A stretch of 64,000 nucleotides of DNA from Demequina sp. NBRC 110051 (GTDB taxonomy: Bacteria; Actinomycetota; Actinomycetes; Actinomycetales; Demequinaceae), in contig NZ_BBRH01000011.1 in NCBI RefSeq assembly GCF_002090055.1, positions 62,001-126,000 of the forward strand. The letters run 5' to 3'. The notes beneath the pieces are model-generated. The model searched no databases and was not told the origin of the DNA. It worked only from the letters and a program-made list of their open reading frames with translations. Within the stretch, counting starts at the first letter, position 1. The number at the start of each line of letters is the position of its first letter. A program made the position numbers and the translations under genes. Below, piece after piece: positions 51,961-60,398 of this stretch.

Positions 51961-52080
51961 AGGGGAGCGCTTCCCGGGAGCCGGTCGCAGCATCGGCCGC
52001 CGAGACAAGAGCGCTGAGAGTGCGGAACCGCCGCAGACCCTCGAACCTGATCCGGGTGATACCGGCGTAGGGAGTCGAGA
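51961..52080 (+). ncRNA. TPP riboswitch (THI box)
   Basis: The conserved thi-box elements are present in order: GGGGAGCGC (P1 side), GCTGAGAGTGCGG, ACCGCAGACCCTCGAACCTG, ATCCGGGTGATACCGGCGTA and GGGAGTCGAG. It lies 30 bp upstream of thiB. Thiamine pyrophosphate binding should reduce expression of the transporter, probably by occluding the GGGAGG ribosome site or by termination. The variable arm contains one copy of the chromosomal 9-mer (51990). Confidence 0.93.
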
Positions 52081-52111
52081 CTCGATCCCCTCCTAGCAAT
52101 GGGAGGCATTC

Positions 52112-53242
52112 ATGCGCATGTTGCGCGCCACCACCTTCGGGGCCATCGCCCTGACCACCCTTACCCTCGCCGCGTGCTCGGCGGGCGACGTCGACACCCC
52201 GGAAGGCGACCCGACCGCGAGCGCCACCGGCGCCGCCCAGGCGCCCACGGCATCGGCCAGCGCCAGTGCCACGGACACCACGGACCTCGAGGGCCAGACC
52301 GTCACGGTTGTCACCCACGACTCGTTCGCGGTGCCCGACGACGTCCTCGCCGCCTTCGAAGACGAGACCGGCCTCACCGTCGAGTTCACCGCCCCCGGCG
52401 ACGCGGGCGCCCTGGTCAATCAGCTGGTCCTCACCAAGGACGCGCCGCTGGGCGACGTGGTCTACGGCGTCGACAACACCTTCGCCAGCCGCGCGATCGA
52501 CGAGGGCGTCTTCGCGGACTACGAGTCCACCGCACCGGCCGCCGCCGACGCCGCCGAGTACGCCATCGCCGGTTCCGACGCCCTCACCGCCATCGACTAC
52601 TCCGACGTGTGCCTCAACTACGACATCGCGTGGTTCGAGGACAACGGCGTGCCCGTCCCGACCGGCCTGGGCGACCTCACCGACCCGCAGTACGCGGGCC
52701 TCCTCTCGGTCACCAACCCCGCGACCTCCTCCCCCGGCCTCGCGCTGCTGCTCGCGACCGTCGATGAGTTCGGGGACGGCTGGACCGACTACTGGGCCGG
52801 CCTGCGCGAGAACGACGTGCGCGTGACCCCGTCCTGGTCCGACACGTACTTCGTGGACTTCTCGGTGCCCAACTACGGCGGCGACTACCCGCTGGTGCTG
52901 TCCTACGCCTCGTCCCCGCCGTCCGAGGTGATCGACGGCGAGCCCACCTCGGCCGCCCTGCTCGACACGTGCTTCCGCCAGGTCGAGTACGCCGGCGTGC
53001 TTGAGGGAGCCGAGAACCCTGCAGCCGGCCAGGCCGTCATCGACTGGATGCTCTCCGACGAGTTCCAGGCAAGCGTGCCGGACAACATGTACGTCTACCC
53101 CGTCTCGTCGTCCGTCGACGTGCCCGAGGCCTGGGCCGAGTACGCCCCCCTTGCGGACGAGCCCCACACCATGGACCCCGCCGAGATCTCCGCGCACCGC
53201 GACGACTACATCGCCGACTGGACCGCGACGGTCCTCGACTGA
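52112..53242 (+). CDS. thiB: Thiamine ABC transporter substrate-binding lipoprotein
   Basis: This 376-aa protein has a lipoprotein signal (LTTLTLAACSAG), an Ala/Ser/Thr linker and a TbpA/ThiB-type periplasmic-binding fold: VTVVTHDSFAVPDDVLAAFE, DVVYGVDNTFASRAIDEG, DYSDVCLNYDIAWFED and NYGGDYPLVLSYASSPPSE. ATG 52112 follows GGGAGG. The TPP riboswitch upstream and ThiP/ThiQ downstream make thiamine (or a thiamine precursor) the likely ligand. Confidence 0.93.
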   Translation: MRMLRATTFGAIALTTLTLAACSAGDVDTPEGDPTASATGAAQAPTASASASATDTTDLEGQTVTVVTHDSFAVPDDVLAAFEDETGLTVEFTAPGDAGALVNQLVLTKDAPLGDVVYGVDNTFASRAIDEGVFADYESTAPAAADAAEYAIAGSDALTAIDYSDVCLNYDIAWFEDNGVPVPTGLGDLTDPQYAGLLSVTNPATSSPGLALLLATVDEFGDGWTDYWAGLRENDVRVTPSWSDTYFVDFSVPNYGGDYPLVLSYASSPPSEVIDGEPTSAALLDTCFRQVEYAGVLEGAENPAAGQAVIDWMLSDEFQASVPDNMYVYPVSSSVDVPEAWAEYAPLADEPHTMDPAEISAHRDDYIADWTATVLD

Positions 53243-53263
53243 TCCCAGGCCGAGGAACGCGAG

Positions 53264-54901
53264 ATGAGCCTGGCCGCGCGCCGCAGCCTCGGCTGGTGGC
53301 TGCTGGCCGCCGTGCCGCTCGCGTTCCTCGGCCTGTTCTTCCTGTGGCCGCTCGCGTCGGTCCTGGTACACGGTCTCTTCGACGGCGGCTTTGACGCCGC
53401 GGGCACCTGGGCGGTGGTCACGTCTTCCCGCACGGCCGATGCCGTGGTCACCACCCTCGGGCTCGCCCTCGCGGGCACTGTGGGTTCGCTCGCGCTGGGC
53501 GTCCCCGGTGCGTACGTGCTCTACCGGTTGCGCTGGCGCGGGCAGCGGACGGTGCGCTCGCTCGTGGCGGTGCCGTTCGTCCTGCCGACGGTGGTCGTCG
53601 CCGCCGCGTTCTCCGCGCTGTTGGGACGCTCGGGGCCGCTGGGGTTCCTTGAGCTCGACCAGTCCGTCGTCGCGATCGTCGCGGCGCTGGTGTTCTACAA
53701 CGTCTCCGTCGTGGTGCGCGTGGTGGGCGGCGCGTGGGCGGGGCTGGACCCGTCGCTCGGGGCAGCAGCCGCGACGCTGGGCGCCGACCGCCGGCGAGTG
53801 TTCGCCCACGTGACGGTGCCGGCGCTCATGCCAGCCCTCGCATCGGCCGCCTCCGTGGTCTTCTTGTTCTGCGCGACCGCCTTCGGGGTGGTGTTGGTGC
53901 TGGGTGGCACGCGGGTGCGCACGCTGGAGACCGAGATCTACCTGCAGGTCAACCAGTTCCTCGACCTGCGCGCGGCCGCGGTGCTGTCGGTCCTCCAGAT
54001 GGTGTTCGTCGCGCTCGCACTGTGGCTCTCCGCGGCGGCGAGGCGCCGGCGCGAACGCGTGGCCGGCGGGCGCGCCCTCGACGGCACACGCCCCTTCCGG
54101 CCGGCCGATGCATGGGTCGCCCTTCCCACCCTTGTGACCCTGGGTCTTTTGCTGGCCCTCCCGTTGTACTCGCTGGTGGAGAGGTCGCTGAGGACCATCG
54201 ACGGCCATGGGGTCGACCACTATGTGGCGCTGTTCTCCGAGCCTGGTCGCACCGTGCTGCCGGTGTCGGTGGCGCAGGCCGCCGTGAACTCCCTGGTGAC
54301 GGCGGCGATCGCCGCGGCCGTCGCATGCGTGGTGGGGCAGGTGGTGGCGACGTTGCTGACGCGGCGCACGCGACGCTCCGGCGCGCTCGATGCCGTGGTG
54401 ATGCTGCCGCTGGGGGTCTCGGCGGTCGTGGTGGGACTCGGCATGCTGCTGACCCTCAACCGCCCGGTGCTCGGGGTCGACCTGCGCGGCTCGTGGTGGC
54501 TGGTGCCCATGGCACAGGCGGTGGTGGCGCTACCGCTGGTGGTGCGCACGCTGGTGCCCGCGGCACACGCGATCGACCCGCGGCTGCGGGCGGCGGCGGC
54601 GACGCTCGGGGCGTCCCCGTGGCGGGTGTGGGCGGCGGTCGACTGGCCGCTGCTGCGCCGGGCCTTCGGGCTGGCCGTGGGTTTCGCGTTCGCGATCGCG
54701 TTGGGTGAGTTCGGCGCCACGACGTTCGTGGCGCGACCCGACCGACCCACGCTGCCCACCGCCATCTATCGGCTCCTGGGGAGGCCCGGCATCGAGAACA
54801 TCGGCATGGCCTTCGCCGCGGCGGTGGTGCTGGCCCTCATGACGGCGGCCATCATGATGGTGTCCGAGCGCATGCGCACGCAGGTGGGAGCTGATCTATG
54901 A
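53264..54901 (+). CDS. thiP: Thiamine ABC transporter permease, two fused permease units
   Basis: This 545-aa membrane protein carries two binding-protein-dependent permease domains. The EAA-type loops are in GLDPSLGAAAATLGADRRRVFAHVTVP (first half) and DPRLRAAAATLGASPWRVWAAVDWP (second half). About twelve helices are visible, the usual ThiP/FbpB duplicated form. ATG 53264 lies 21 nt after thiB, and the stop overlaps thiQ by 4 nt (ATGA). Confidence 0.93.
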   Translation: MSLAARRSLGWWLLAAVPLAFLGLFFLWPLASVLVHGLFDGGFDAAGTWAVVTSSRTADAVVTTLGLALAGTVGSLALGVPGAYVLYRLRWRGQRTVRSLVAVPFVLPTVVVAAAFSALLGRSGPLGFLELDQSVVAIVAALVFYNVSVVVRVVGGAWAGLDPSLGAAAATLGADRRRVFAHVTVPALMPALASAASVVFLFCATAFGVVLVLGGTRVRTLETEIYLQVNQFLDLRAAAVLSVLQMVFVALALWLSAAARRRRERVAGGRALDGTRPFRPADAWVALPTLVTLGLLLALPLYSLVERSLRTIDGHGVDHYVALFSEPGRTVLPVSVAQAAVNSLVTAAIAAAVACVVGQVVATLLTRRTRRSGALDAVVMLPLGVSAVVVGLGMLLTLNRPVLGVDLRGSWWLVPMAQAVVALPLVVRTLVPAAHAIDPRLRAAAATLGASPWRVWAAVDWPLLRRAFGLAVGFAFAIALGEFGATTFVARPDRPTLPTAIYRLLGRPGIENIGMAFAAAVVLALMTAAIMMVSERMRTQVGADL

Positions 54902-55548
54902 GCGGGCTGACGGTCGAGGACCTCAGGGTCGAGTACCCGGGCAAGCCTCCTGTCGTTGCGGTCGAGGGCGCTTCCCTGTCGGTCGCGCCCGGTGAGACGG
55001 TGGCGTTGCTGGGCCCCTCGGGATGCGGCAAGTCCTCACTGCTGAGCGCGATCGTGGGGATCGTCGAGCCTGCCGGTGGGCGTGTGATGTGGGACGGCGC
55101 CGACGTGACGGACGTGCCCGTGCACCGGCGCGGCTTCGGGCTCGTGTTCCAAGACGGACAGCTCTTCCCCCACCGTTCGGTGGCACGCAACGTGGCCTTT
55201 GGGCTCGAGATGGCAGGGGTGGCGCGCGACGAGCGCCGCGAGCGCGTCGAGGAGCTGCTCGAGATCGTGGGCCTGACCGGTTACGGCGAGCGTGCCATCA
55301 CGGAGCTGTCGGGCGGGCAGCGCCAGCGCGTCGCGCTCGCGCGATCGCTCGCTCCGCGGCCCCGCCTGCTGGCGCTCGACGAGCCGCTGTCCTCGCTCGA
55401 CGCAGACCTGCGCGCGCGGCTCGCCGTGGAGGTCCGCGACATTCTCGCGGCCACCGGCACCGCGGCGTTGGTGGTCACGCACGACCCTGCCGAGGCCCAG
55501 GTCATGGCGTCGCGCGTGCTGCGGATGAGCGCCGGCCGCCTCCAGTAG
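54898..55548 (+). CDS. thiQ: Thiamine ABC transporter ATPase
   Basis: This 216-aa ABC ATPase has Walker A LLGPSGCGKSS (about 38-47), the Q-loop in FQDGQLFPHRSVARNVAFGL, signature ELSGGQRQRVALARSL, Walker B LLALDEPLSSLD and H-loop VVTHDPAEA. It is the compact form without a C-terminal regulatory domain, typical of ThiQ. It powers import through ThiP. Confidence 0.92.
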   Translation: MSGLTVEDLRVEYPGKPPVVAVEGASLSVAPGETVALLGPSGCGKSSLLSAIVGIVEPAGGRVMWDGADVTDVPVHRRGFGLVFQDGQLFPHRSVARNVAFGLEMAGVARDERRERVEELLEIVGLTGYGERAITELSGGQRQRVALARSLAPRPRLLALDEPLSSLDADLRARLAVEVRDILAATGTAALVVTHDPAEAQVMASRVLRMSAGRLQ

Positions 55549-55564
55549 CGCAGCTGCCGCCCCA

Positions 55565-55615
55565 GGAGCCATTCAGTGCCCGCTTTCGCGCGAAACCGGG
55601 CACTCAGCGGCTCCC
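55565..55615. terminator. Hairpin between convergent thiQ and rhodanese genes
   Basis: GGAGCC, 4 nt, AGTGCCCG pairs with CGGGCACT, 4 nt, GGCTCC, with a central TTTCGCGCGAAA palindrome that extends the stem. It lies 17 nt after the thiQ stop. Confidence 0.7.
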
Positions 55616-55640
55616 AGGACGCGCACCGGAACGGGCGGGC

Positions 55641-56114
55641 TCAGCAGGCGCAGGCGATCGCCTCACCCGTCGACGACAGCGGCGCCGTCAGCGGGTCCGG
55701 CGCCCGCGTCGCGTCGATCGTGACCTCGCGGCCCTCCGCGTCAACCGTCACGGCGTCCACCGGCAACCCCTCGCGCGCCCAGTACTCGAAGCCGCCGATC
55801 ATCTTCTTCACCTCATAACCAAGCTCGGAGATGATCAATCCGGCGCGGGTCGCGCCGTTGCAGCCGGGGCCCCAGCAGTACACGACGAACCGCGTTCCCG
55901 TCGGGTACGCGGGAATGCGCGAAGCCATGAGGGGCTTGGGCATATGGACGGCCCCGCGGGCGTGCCCCTGGCGCCAGGCGCGCTCGTCGCGGCTGTCAAT
56001 GAGCACAAAATCGCCGGAGGCGACCGCGGGCGCCACGTCGGACGGGTCCGTCTCGAACGCGAGCTTCGCGCGAAAGTGTGCGGCGGCGGCGGAGGTGTCG
56101 GGGGCATCGGCCAT
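55641..56114 (-). CDS. Rhodanese-domain protein
   Basis: This 157-aa single rhodanese domain has FVLIDSRDERAWRQGHARGAVHMP and the catalytic-loop cysteine in VVYCWGPGCNGATRAG, followed by YEVKKMIGGFEYW. The loop is longer than the classical CRxGxR and carries two Cys. A tail with CAC at the C-terminus follows. Substrate is unknown; sulfur transfer or cyanide/thiosulfate metabolism are possible. Confidence 0.87.
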   Translation of the reverse strand: MADAPDTSAAAAHFRAKLAFETDPSDVAPAVASGDFVLIDSRDERAWRQGHARGAVHMPKPLMASRIPAYPTGTRFVVYCWGPGCNGATRAGLIISELGYEVKKMIGGFEYWAREGLPVDAVTVDAEGREVTIDATRAPDPLTAPLSSTGEAIACAC

Positions 56115-56196
56115 GGCGCCAACCTAGCCCCGCACCCTGGTGCCTGTCAGCGAGAAACCGGCGCCGGCATCGGCCGCAGCGAAGCAAACCGCAAGA

Positions 56197-56217
56197 GTTG
56201 AGCAGAGTTCACTCAAC
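56197..56217. promoter_or_regulatory. HAIR operator 1 (HspR binding site)
   Basis: GTTGAGC, 7 nt, ACTCAAC matches the HAIR consensus CTTGAGT-N7-ACTCAAG with changes only at arm ends. It is 150 bp upstream of dnaK. The hspR gene is the last in the operon, so the repressor should feed back here. Confidence 0.85.
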
Positions 56218-56232
56218 TTTTGCCGAGCCGGC

Positions 56233-56260
56233 TTGACATCTACGACGCCGCGAGGATACT
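56233..56260 (+). promoter_or_regulatory. dnaK promoter
   Basis: TTGACA (56233-56238) and GATACT (56255-56260) are separated by 16 bp. The second HAIR site begins at the -10 element, so HspR binding would block RNA polymerase. Confidence 0.75.
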
Positions 56261-56279
56261 TGAGCGTAGGCGGCTCAAC
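56259..56279. promoter_or_regulatory. HAIR operator 2 (HspR binding site)
   Basis: CTTGAGC, 7 nt, GCTCAAC resembles HAIR and overlaps the -10/+1 region of the dnaK promoter. Centre-to-centre distance from operator 1 is 62 bp. Confidence 0.82.
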
Positions 56280-56346
56280 TTCGATAGAGCCGGCGACAAC
56301 TCAGGCCAGGGCCCCGGTCCCGGCCGCATCACAAGGAGGACATCTC

Positions 56347-58206
56347 ATGGCACGAGCAGTCGGTATCGACCTCGGCACCACCAACTCGGTGGTGACCGTC
56401 CTGGAGGGCGGCGAGCCCACCGTCATCGCGAACGCCGAGGGCGCCCGCACCACCCCGTCGGTGGTCGCGTTCTCGAAGACCGGCGAGGTCCTGGTGGGCG
56501 AGATCGCCAAGCGCCAGGCCGTCACCAACGTCGACCGCACCATCACCTCGGTCAAGCGCCACATGGGCACCGACTGGGCGACGGAGATCGACGACAAGAA
56601 GTACACGGCGCAGGAGATCTCGGCCCGCATCCTGGGCAAGCTCAAGCGCGACGCCGAGGAGTACCTGGGCGAGAAGGTGACCGAGGCGGTCATCACGGTC
56701 CCCGCGTACTTCAACGACGCCGAGCGCCAGGCGACCAAGGACGCCGGCGAGATCGCGGGCCTCAAGGTCCAGCGCATCGTCAACGAGCCCACCGCCGCGG
56801 CCCTCGCCTACGGCCTGGACAAGGGTAAGGAAGACGAGCTCATCCTGGTCTTCGACCTGGGTGGCGGCACGTTCGACGTCTCGCTGCTCGAGGTCGGTAA
56901 GGACGAGGACGACTTCTCCACCATCCAGGTGCGCGCCACGGCCGGTGACAACCGCCTGGGCGGCGACGACTGGGACCAGCGCATCGTCGACCACCTCATC
57001 AAGGAGGTCAAGAACACCGAGGGCGTGGACCTGTCGAAGGACAAGGCCGCGGTCCAGCGTCTGCGCGAGGCCTCGGAGCAGGCCAAGAAGGAGCTGTCGA
57101 GCGCGACGAGCACCAACATCTCGCTGCAGTACCTCAGCATCGGCGAGAACGGCCCGGTCCACCTGGACACGCGCCTCACCCGTGCGCAGTTCCAGCAGAT
57201 GACCTCGGACCTCATCGAGCGCACCAAGGCGCCGTTCCACCAGGTCATCAAGGACGCCGGCATTCAGCTGTCGCAGATCGACCACGTGGTCCTCGTTGGC
57301 GGCTCGACCCGCATGCCCGCGGTCACGGACGTCGTCAAGGAGCTCACGGGCGGCCGCGAGCCCAACAAGGGTGTGAACCCGGACGAGGTCGTCGCCGTCG
57401 GCGCCGCCCTGCAGGCCGGTGTCATCTCGGGTGAGCGCAAGGACGTGCTGCTCATCGATGTCACCCCGCTAAGCCTCGGCATCGAGACCAAGGGCGGCGT
57501 GATGACCACGCTGATCGAGCGCAACACCGCGATCCCCACCAAGTCGTCGGAGGTCTTCTCGACCGCCGAGGACAACCAGCCCTCCGTGCTGGTGCAGGTC
57601 TACCAGGGTGAGCGTCAGTTTGCCCGCGACAACAAGCTGCTGGGCACCTTCGAGCTGGGCGGCATCGCGCCGGCCCCGCGCGGCGTGCCGCAGATCGAGG
57701 TCACGTTCGACATCGACGCCAACGGCATTGTGCACGTGGGCGCCAAGGACCGTGGCACCGGCAAGGAGCAGTCCATCACCGTCACCGGTGGATCGGCCCT
57801 GTCCAAGGACGACATCGAGCAGATGATCAAGGACGCCGAGGAGCACGAGGCCGAGGACAAGAAGCGTCGCGAGGACCAGGACACCCGCAACAACGCGGAG
57901 ACCTTCGCCTACTCGACCGAGAAGATCCTGTCGGAGAACGAGGACAAGGTTCCCGCCGAGGTGGCCGACGACGTCAAGACCGCGATCGCCGACGTGAAGA
58001 CGGCGCTCGAGGGCGACGACGTGGACGACATCAAGGCCAAGCACGACGTGCTGGTCGAGAAGGCGCAGAAGATCGGCGAGGCCGTCTACGCCGCCCAGGC
58101 CGCCGAGGCCGAGGCGGGCGACGCCCCCGCCGACGACGCCGCCGAGTCGCAGGACGACGACGTGGTGGATGCCGAGATCGTCGACGACGAGAACGACAAG
58201 AAGTAG
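56347..58206 (+). CDS. dnaK: Chaperone DnaK (Hsp70)
   Basis: This 619-aa Hsp70 has the ATPase domain ([35 protein letters not shown]), the EEVN-like linker region replaced by [16 protein letters not shown], the substrate domain ([15 protein letters not shown]) and an acidic C-terminal tail. ATG 56347 follows AAGGAGG. It is the first gene of dnaK-grpE-dnaJ-hspR and folds nascent and stressed proteins in the cytosol. Confidence 0.98.
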   Translation: MARAVGIDLGTTNSVVTVLEGGEPTVIANAEGARTTPSVVAFSKTGEVLVGEIAKRQAVTNVDRTITSVKRHMGTDWATEIDDKKYTAQEISARILGKLKRDAEEYLGEKVTEAVITVPAYFNDAERQATKDAGEIAGLKVQRIVNEPTAAALAYGLDKGKEDELILVFDLGGGTFDVSLLEVGKDEDDFSTIQVRATAGDNRLGGDDWDQRIVDHLIKEVKNTEGVDLSKDKAAVQRLREASEQAKKELSSATSTNISLQYLSIGENGPVHLDTRLTRAQFQQMTSDLIERTKAPFHQVIKDAGIQLSQIDHVVLVGGSTRMPAVTDVVKELTGGREPNKGVNPDEVVAVGAALQAGVISGERKDVLLIDVTPLSLGIETKGGVMTTLIERNTAIPTKSSEVFSTAEDNQPSVLVQVYQGERQFARDNKLLGTFELGGIAPAPRGVPQIEVTFDIDANGIVHVGAKDRGTGKEQSITVTGGSALSKDDIEQMIKDAEEHEAEDKKRREDQDTRNNAETFAYSTEKILSENEDKVPAEVADDVKTAIADVKTALEGDDVDDIKAKHDVLVEKAQKIGEAVYAAQAAEAEAGDAPADDAAESQDDDVVDAEIVDDENDKK

Positions 58207-58218
58207 CGAATCCCGTAG

Positions 58219-58250
58219 GCGGGCGACTGGCCGATGCGCCGGTCGCCCGC
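58219..58250 (+). promoter_or_regulatory. Intercistronic hairpin between dnaK and grpE
   Basis: GCGGGCGAC and GTCGCCCGC form a perfect 9-bp stem with a 14-nt loop that contains the 9-mer GGCCGATGC. It may attenuate transcription or stabilise dnaK mRNA so that DnaK is made in excess over GrpE and DnaJ. Confidence 0.55.
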
Positions 58251-58275
58251 CGCGGTCGCTCACGGAAGGCGTGAC

Positions 58276-58845
58276 ATGACTGACACCACCCCCCAGCCCG
58301 ACCCCGACGACCGCGACCCGCTCGCCGAGGCAGAGTCGATCATCAACGACGAGGCCGCCCGCGCCGAGTCGGAGACGGCCGAGACCGACGCCGAGGGCGA
58401 CGAGTTCGACACCGACCTCGCCCGCGCCGAGGCCCGCGCGGAGGAAAACTTCGCCGACCTCCAGCGCCTGCAGGCGGAGTTCGTCAACTACCGCAAGCGT
58501 GTGGAGCGCGACCGCGAGGCCGCGGCGACCCAGCACACCGCGAAGGTGGTCGAGCAGCTCATCCCCGTGCTCGACGACATCGCCGCGGCGCGCGAGCACG
58601 GCGACCTGTCCGAGGGCCCGTTCGCGTCCATCGCCGTGAAGCTCGAGGAGTCCCTGGGACGCCTGGGCTGGTCGAGCTATGGCGCCGTGGGCGACGAGTT
58701 CGACCCTCAGCTGCACGAGGCCCTCACCTCGCAGCCCTCGGCCGAGGTGACCGTGCCGACGGTCCAGGTGGTGGCTCAGCCCGGCCACCGCATCGGCGAG
58801 CGCGTGGTGCGTCCCGCCCGCGTCGTGGTCGCCCAGCCCGAATAA
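58276..58845 (+). CDS. grpE: Nucleotide exchange factor GrpE
   Basis: This 189-aa protein has an acidic N-terminus, a long helix (RAEENFADLQRLQAEFVNYRKR is its core) and the C-terminal beta domain with GWSSYGAVGDEFDPQLHEAL and VAQPGHRIGERVVRPARVVV. It releases ADP from DnaK. ATG 58276 follows GGAAGG. Confidence 0.95.
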   Translation: MTDTTPQPDPDDRDPLAEAESIINDEAARAESETAETDAEGDEFDTDLARAEARAEENFADLQRLQAEFVNYRKRVERDREAAATQHTAKVVEQLIPVLDDIAAAREHGDLSEGPFASIAVKLEESLGRLGWSSYGAVGDEFDPQLHEALTSQPSAEVTVPTVQVVAQPGHRIGERVVRPARVVVAQPE

Positions 58846-58869
58846 CCCCACTCCAGGAAGGAGACGCCC

Positions 58870-59835
58870 GTGTCCAGTCAGGACTGGTTCACCAAAGACT
58901 TCTACGCGACGCTCGGCGTCTCCAAGGACGCCTCGCCCGAGGACGTCAAGAAGGCGTACCGGCGGCTCGCCCGCGACCTGCACCCCGACCGCAACCCCGG
59001 CGACGCCAGCGCCGAGCGGCGGTTCAAGGACGTGGGCGAGGCGTACGGCGTGCTGTCCGACAAGGAGCAGCGCCAGCAGTACGACGCGATCCGCGCGATG
59101 GGTGGTGGCGGCCCGCGCTTCCAAGCGGGAGCCGGCGGCGCCGGCAACGGCGGCTTCGAGGACGTGTTCTCCTCGATGTTCGGTGGCGGCGGCGCGAACC
59201 GCGCGGGCGGTCAGCAGTACCGCGCGCAGGGATTCGAGGACGTGCTGTCGAACATGTTCGGCGGCGGTGGCTTCCAGCGCGGACCTCAGAAGGGCTCCGA
59301 CGTGGCCGCGGCCACCGAGGTGTCGTTCCGCCAGGCGGCATTCGGCGACACCATCACGCTGCGCACCTCGACCGGCACGGTCAAGACCCGCCTGCCCGCC
59401 GGCGTCACCGACGGCCAAAAGATCCGCATCGCGGGTAAGGGCCGCCAAGGAACGAACGGCGGTCCGTCGGGCGACCTCATCCTCACCGTGCGTGTGGGCA
59501 AGCACCCGGTGTTCACGGCCGACGGCAAGAACCTGCGCATGAACCTTCCCGTCAGCTTCGACGAGGCCGCGCTGGGCGCGACCGTCGAGGTCCCCACGCT
59601 CGACGGCGACCGCGTCAAGGTCAAGGTCGCGTCCGGCACTAACTCCGGAACCACCCTGCGCGTCAAGGGTCGGGGCATTGCGACCAAGCAGGGCACCGGC
59701 GACCTGCTGGTCACGGTCCAGGTGTCGGTGCCGAACAAGCTCAGCCGCAAGGCCAAGGAGGCGCTGCAGGCCTTTGCACTGGCCGATGCCTCATACGACC
59801 CGCGCGCCAGCCTCTACGACGACGCGGCCAAGTAG
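58870..59835 (+). CDS. dnaJ: DnaJ-family co-chaperone without zinc finger
   Basis: This 321-aa protein has the J domain with HPD ([31 protein letters not shown]), a Gly/Phe-rich linker containing two near-identical copies ([14 protein letters not shown] and [14 protein letters not shown]), and the two beta-barrel client domains ([36 protein letters not shown]). The CxxCxGxG zinc-finger domain of type I DnaJ is missing, so it is CbpA/type II-like although in the dnaK operon. GTG 58870 follows AGGAAGGAG. Confidence 0.93.
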   Translation: MSSQDWFTKDFYATLGVSKDASPEDVKKAYRRLARDLHPDRNPGDASAERRFKDVGEAYGVLSDKEQRQQYDAIRAMGGGGPRFQAGAGGAGNGGFEDVFSSMFGGGGANRAGGQQYRAQGFEDVLSNMFGGGGFQRGPQKGSDVAAATEVSFRQAAFGDTITLRTSTGTVKTRLPAGVTDGQKIRIAGKGRQGTNGGPSGDLILTVRVGKHPVFTADGKNLRMNLPVSFDEAALGATVEVPTLDGDRVKVKVASGTNSGTTLRVKGRGIATKQGTGDLLVTVQVSVPNKLSRKAKEALQAFALADASYDPRASLYDDAAK

Positions 59836-59872
59836 CGAGAGACTCTTACCTCAGAGCCCGAAAGGAGGACGT

Positions 59873-60289
59873 ATGGAACGCCCCGATGTGGACGAGCCCG
59901 TCTTCCTCATTTCCGCGGCCGCCGAGCTCGCCGGCATGCACGCACAGACACTGCGTCAATACGACCGCCTGGGCCTCGTGGTGCCACGGCGCCGGCCCGG
60001 CGGAGGGCGCCGCTACTCACTGCGTGACGTCGCGACGCTGCGCGAGATTCAGCGCATGAGCCAGGACGAGGGCATCAACCTCGCCGGCATCAAGCGCATC
60101 CTGTCGCTCCAGAATCGTGTGGACCGGCTCGAGGCCGAGGTGGAGAAGCTCCGCCCACGCGCCGACGTGGGCTCGCGCATCTTCACCACGGGGCCCACCG
60201 GCTCCGTGGTCATCGTGGAGCGAGGACGTCGCGCCTCGCGTGACGAGGGCCGCTCCTTGGTCCTGTGGCGCGGCGGCTTCGGCGAATAG
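59873..60289 (+). CDS. hspR: Heat-shock repressor HspR
   Basis: This 138-aa MerR-family protein reads FLISAAAELAGMHAQTLRQYDRLGLVVPRR, then GRRYSLRDVATLREIQRM and a C-terminal coiled coil (NRVDRLEAEVEKLRP). It represses the dnaK operon at HAIR sites, usually with DnaK as co-repressor. Two HAIR sites are present upstream of dnaK. ATG 59873 follows AAAGGAGG. Confidence 0.95.
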   Translation: MERPDVDEPVFLISAAAELAGMHAQTLRQYDRLGLVVPRRRPGGGRRYSLRDVATLREIQRMSQDEGINLAGIKRILSLQNRVDRLEAEVEKLRPRADVGSRIFTTGPTGSVVIVERGRRASRDEGRSLVLWRGGFGE

Positions 60290-60345
60290 ACGGCCGATGC
60301 CGTGGCCGGGTTTCGCTCGCGTGGACGGGTTGCGTGGGGAAAAGC

Positions 60346-60382
60346 GGGGCCCGGTACCGCCCTCAGCTCGGTACCGGGCCCC
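60346..60382. terminator. Strong terminator after hspR
   Basis: Perfect 14-bp arms (GGGGCCCGGTACCG at 60346-60359, complement at 60369-60382) with a 9-nt loop lie between the convergent hspR and GGDEF-like genes. It is probably bidirectional. Confidence 0.85.
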
Positions 60383-60398
60383 ATCCCCCTGCTTCCCC

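Noticed and set aside
51941-54220. A long minus-strand reading frame antisense to thiB and thiP
   Set aside because: It is a high-GC shadow frame rich in Gly/Arg/His, opposite well-supported transporter genes and the riboswitch.
57469-59505. A 678-residue minus-strand frame antisense to dnaK, grpE and dnaJ
   Set aside because: It is a shadow of strongly conserved chaperone genes on the plus strand.
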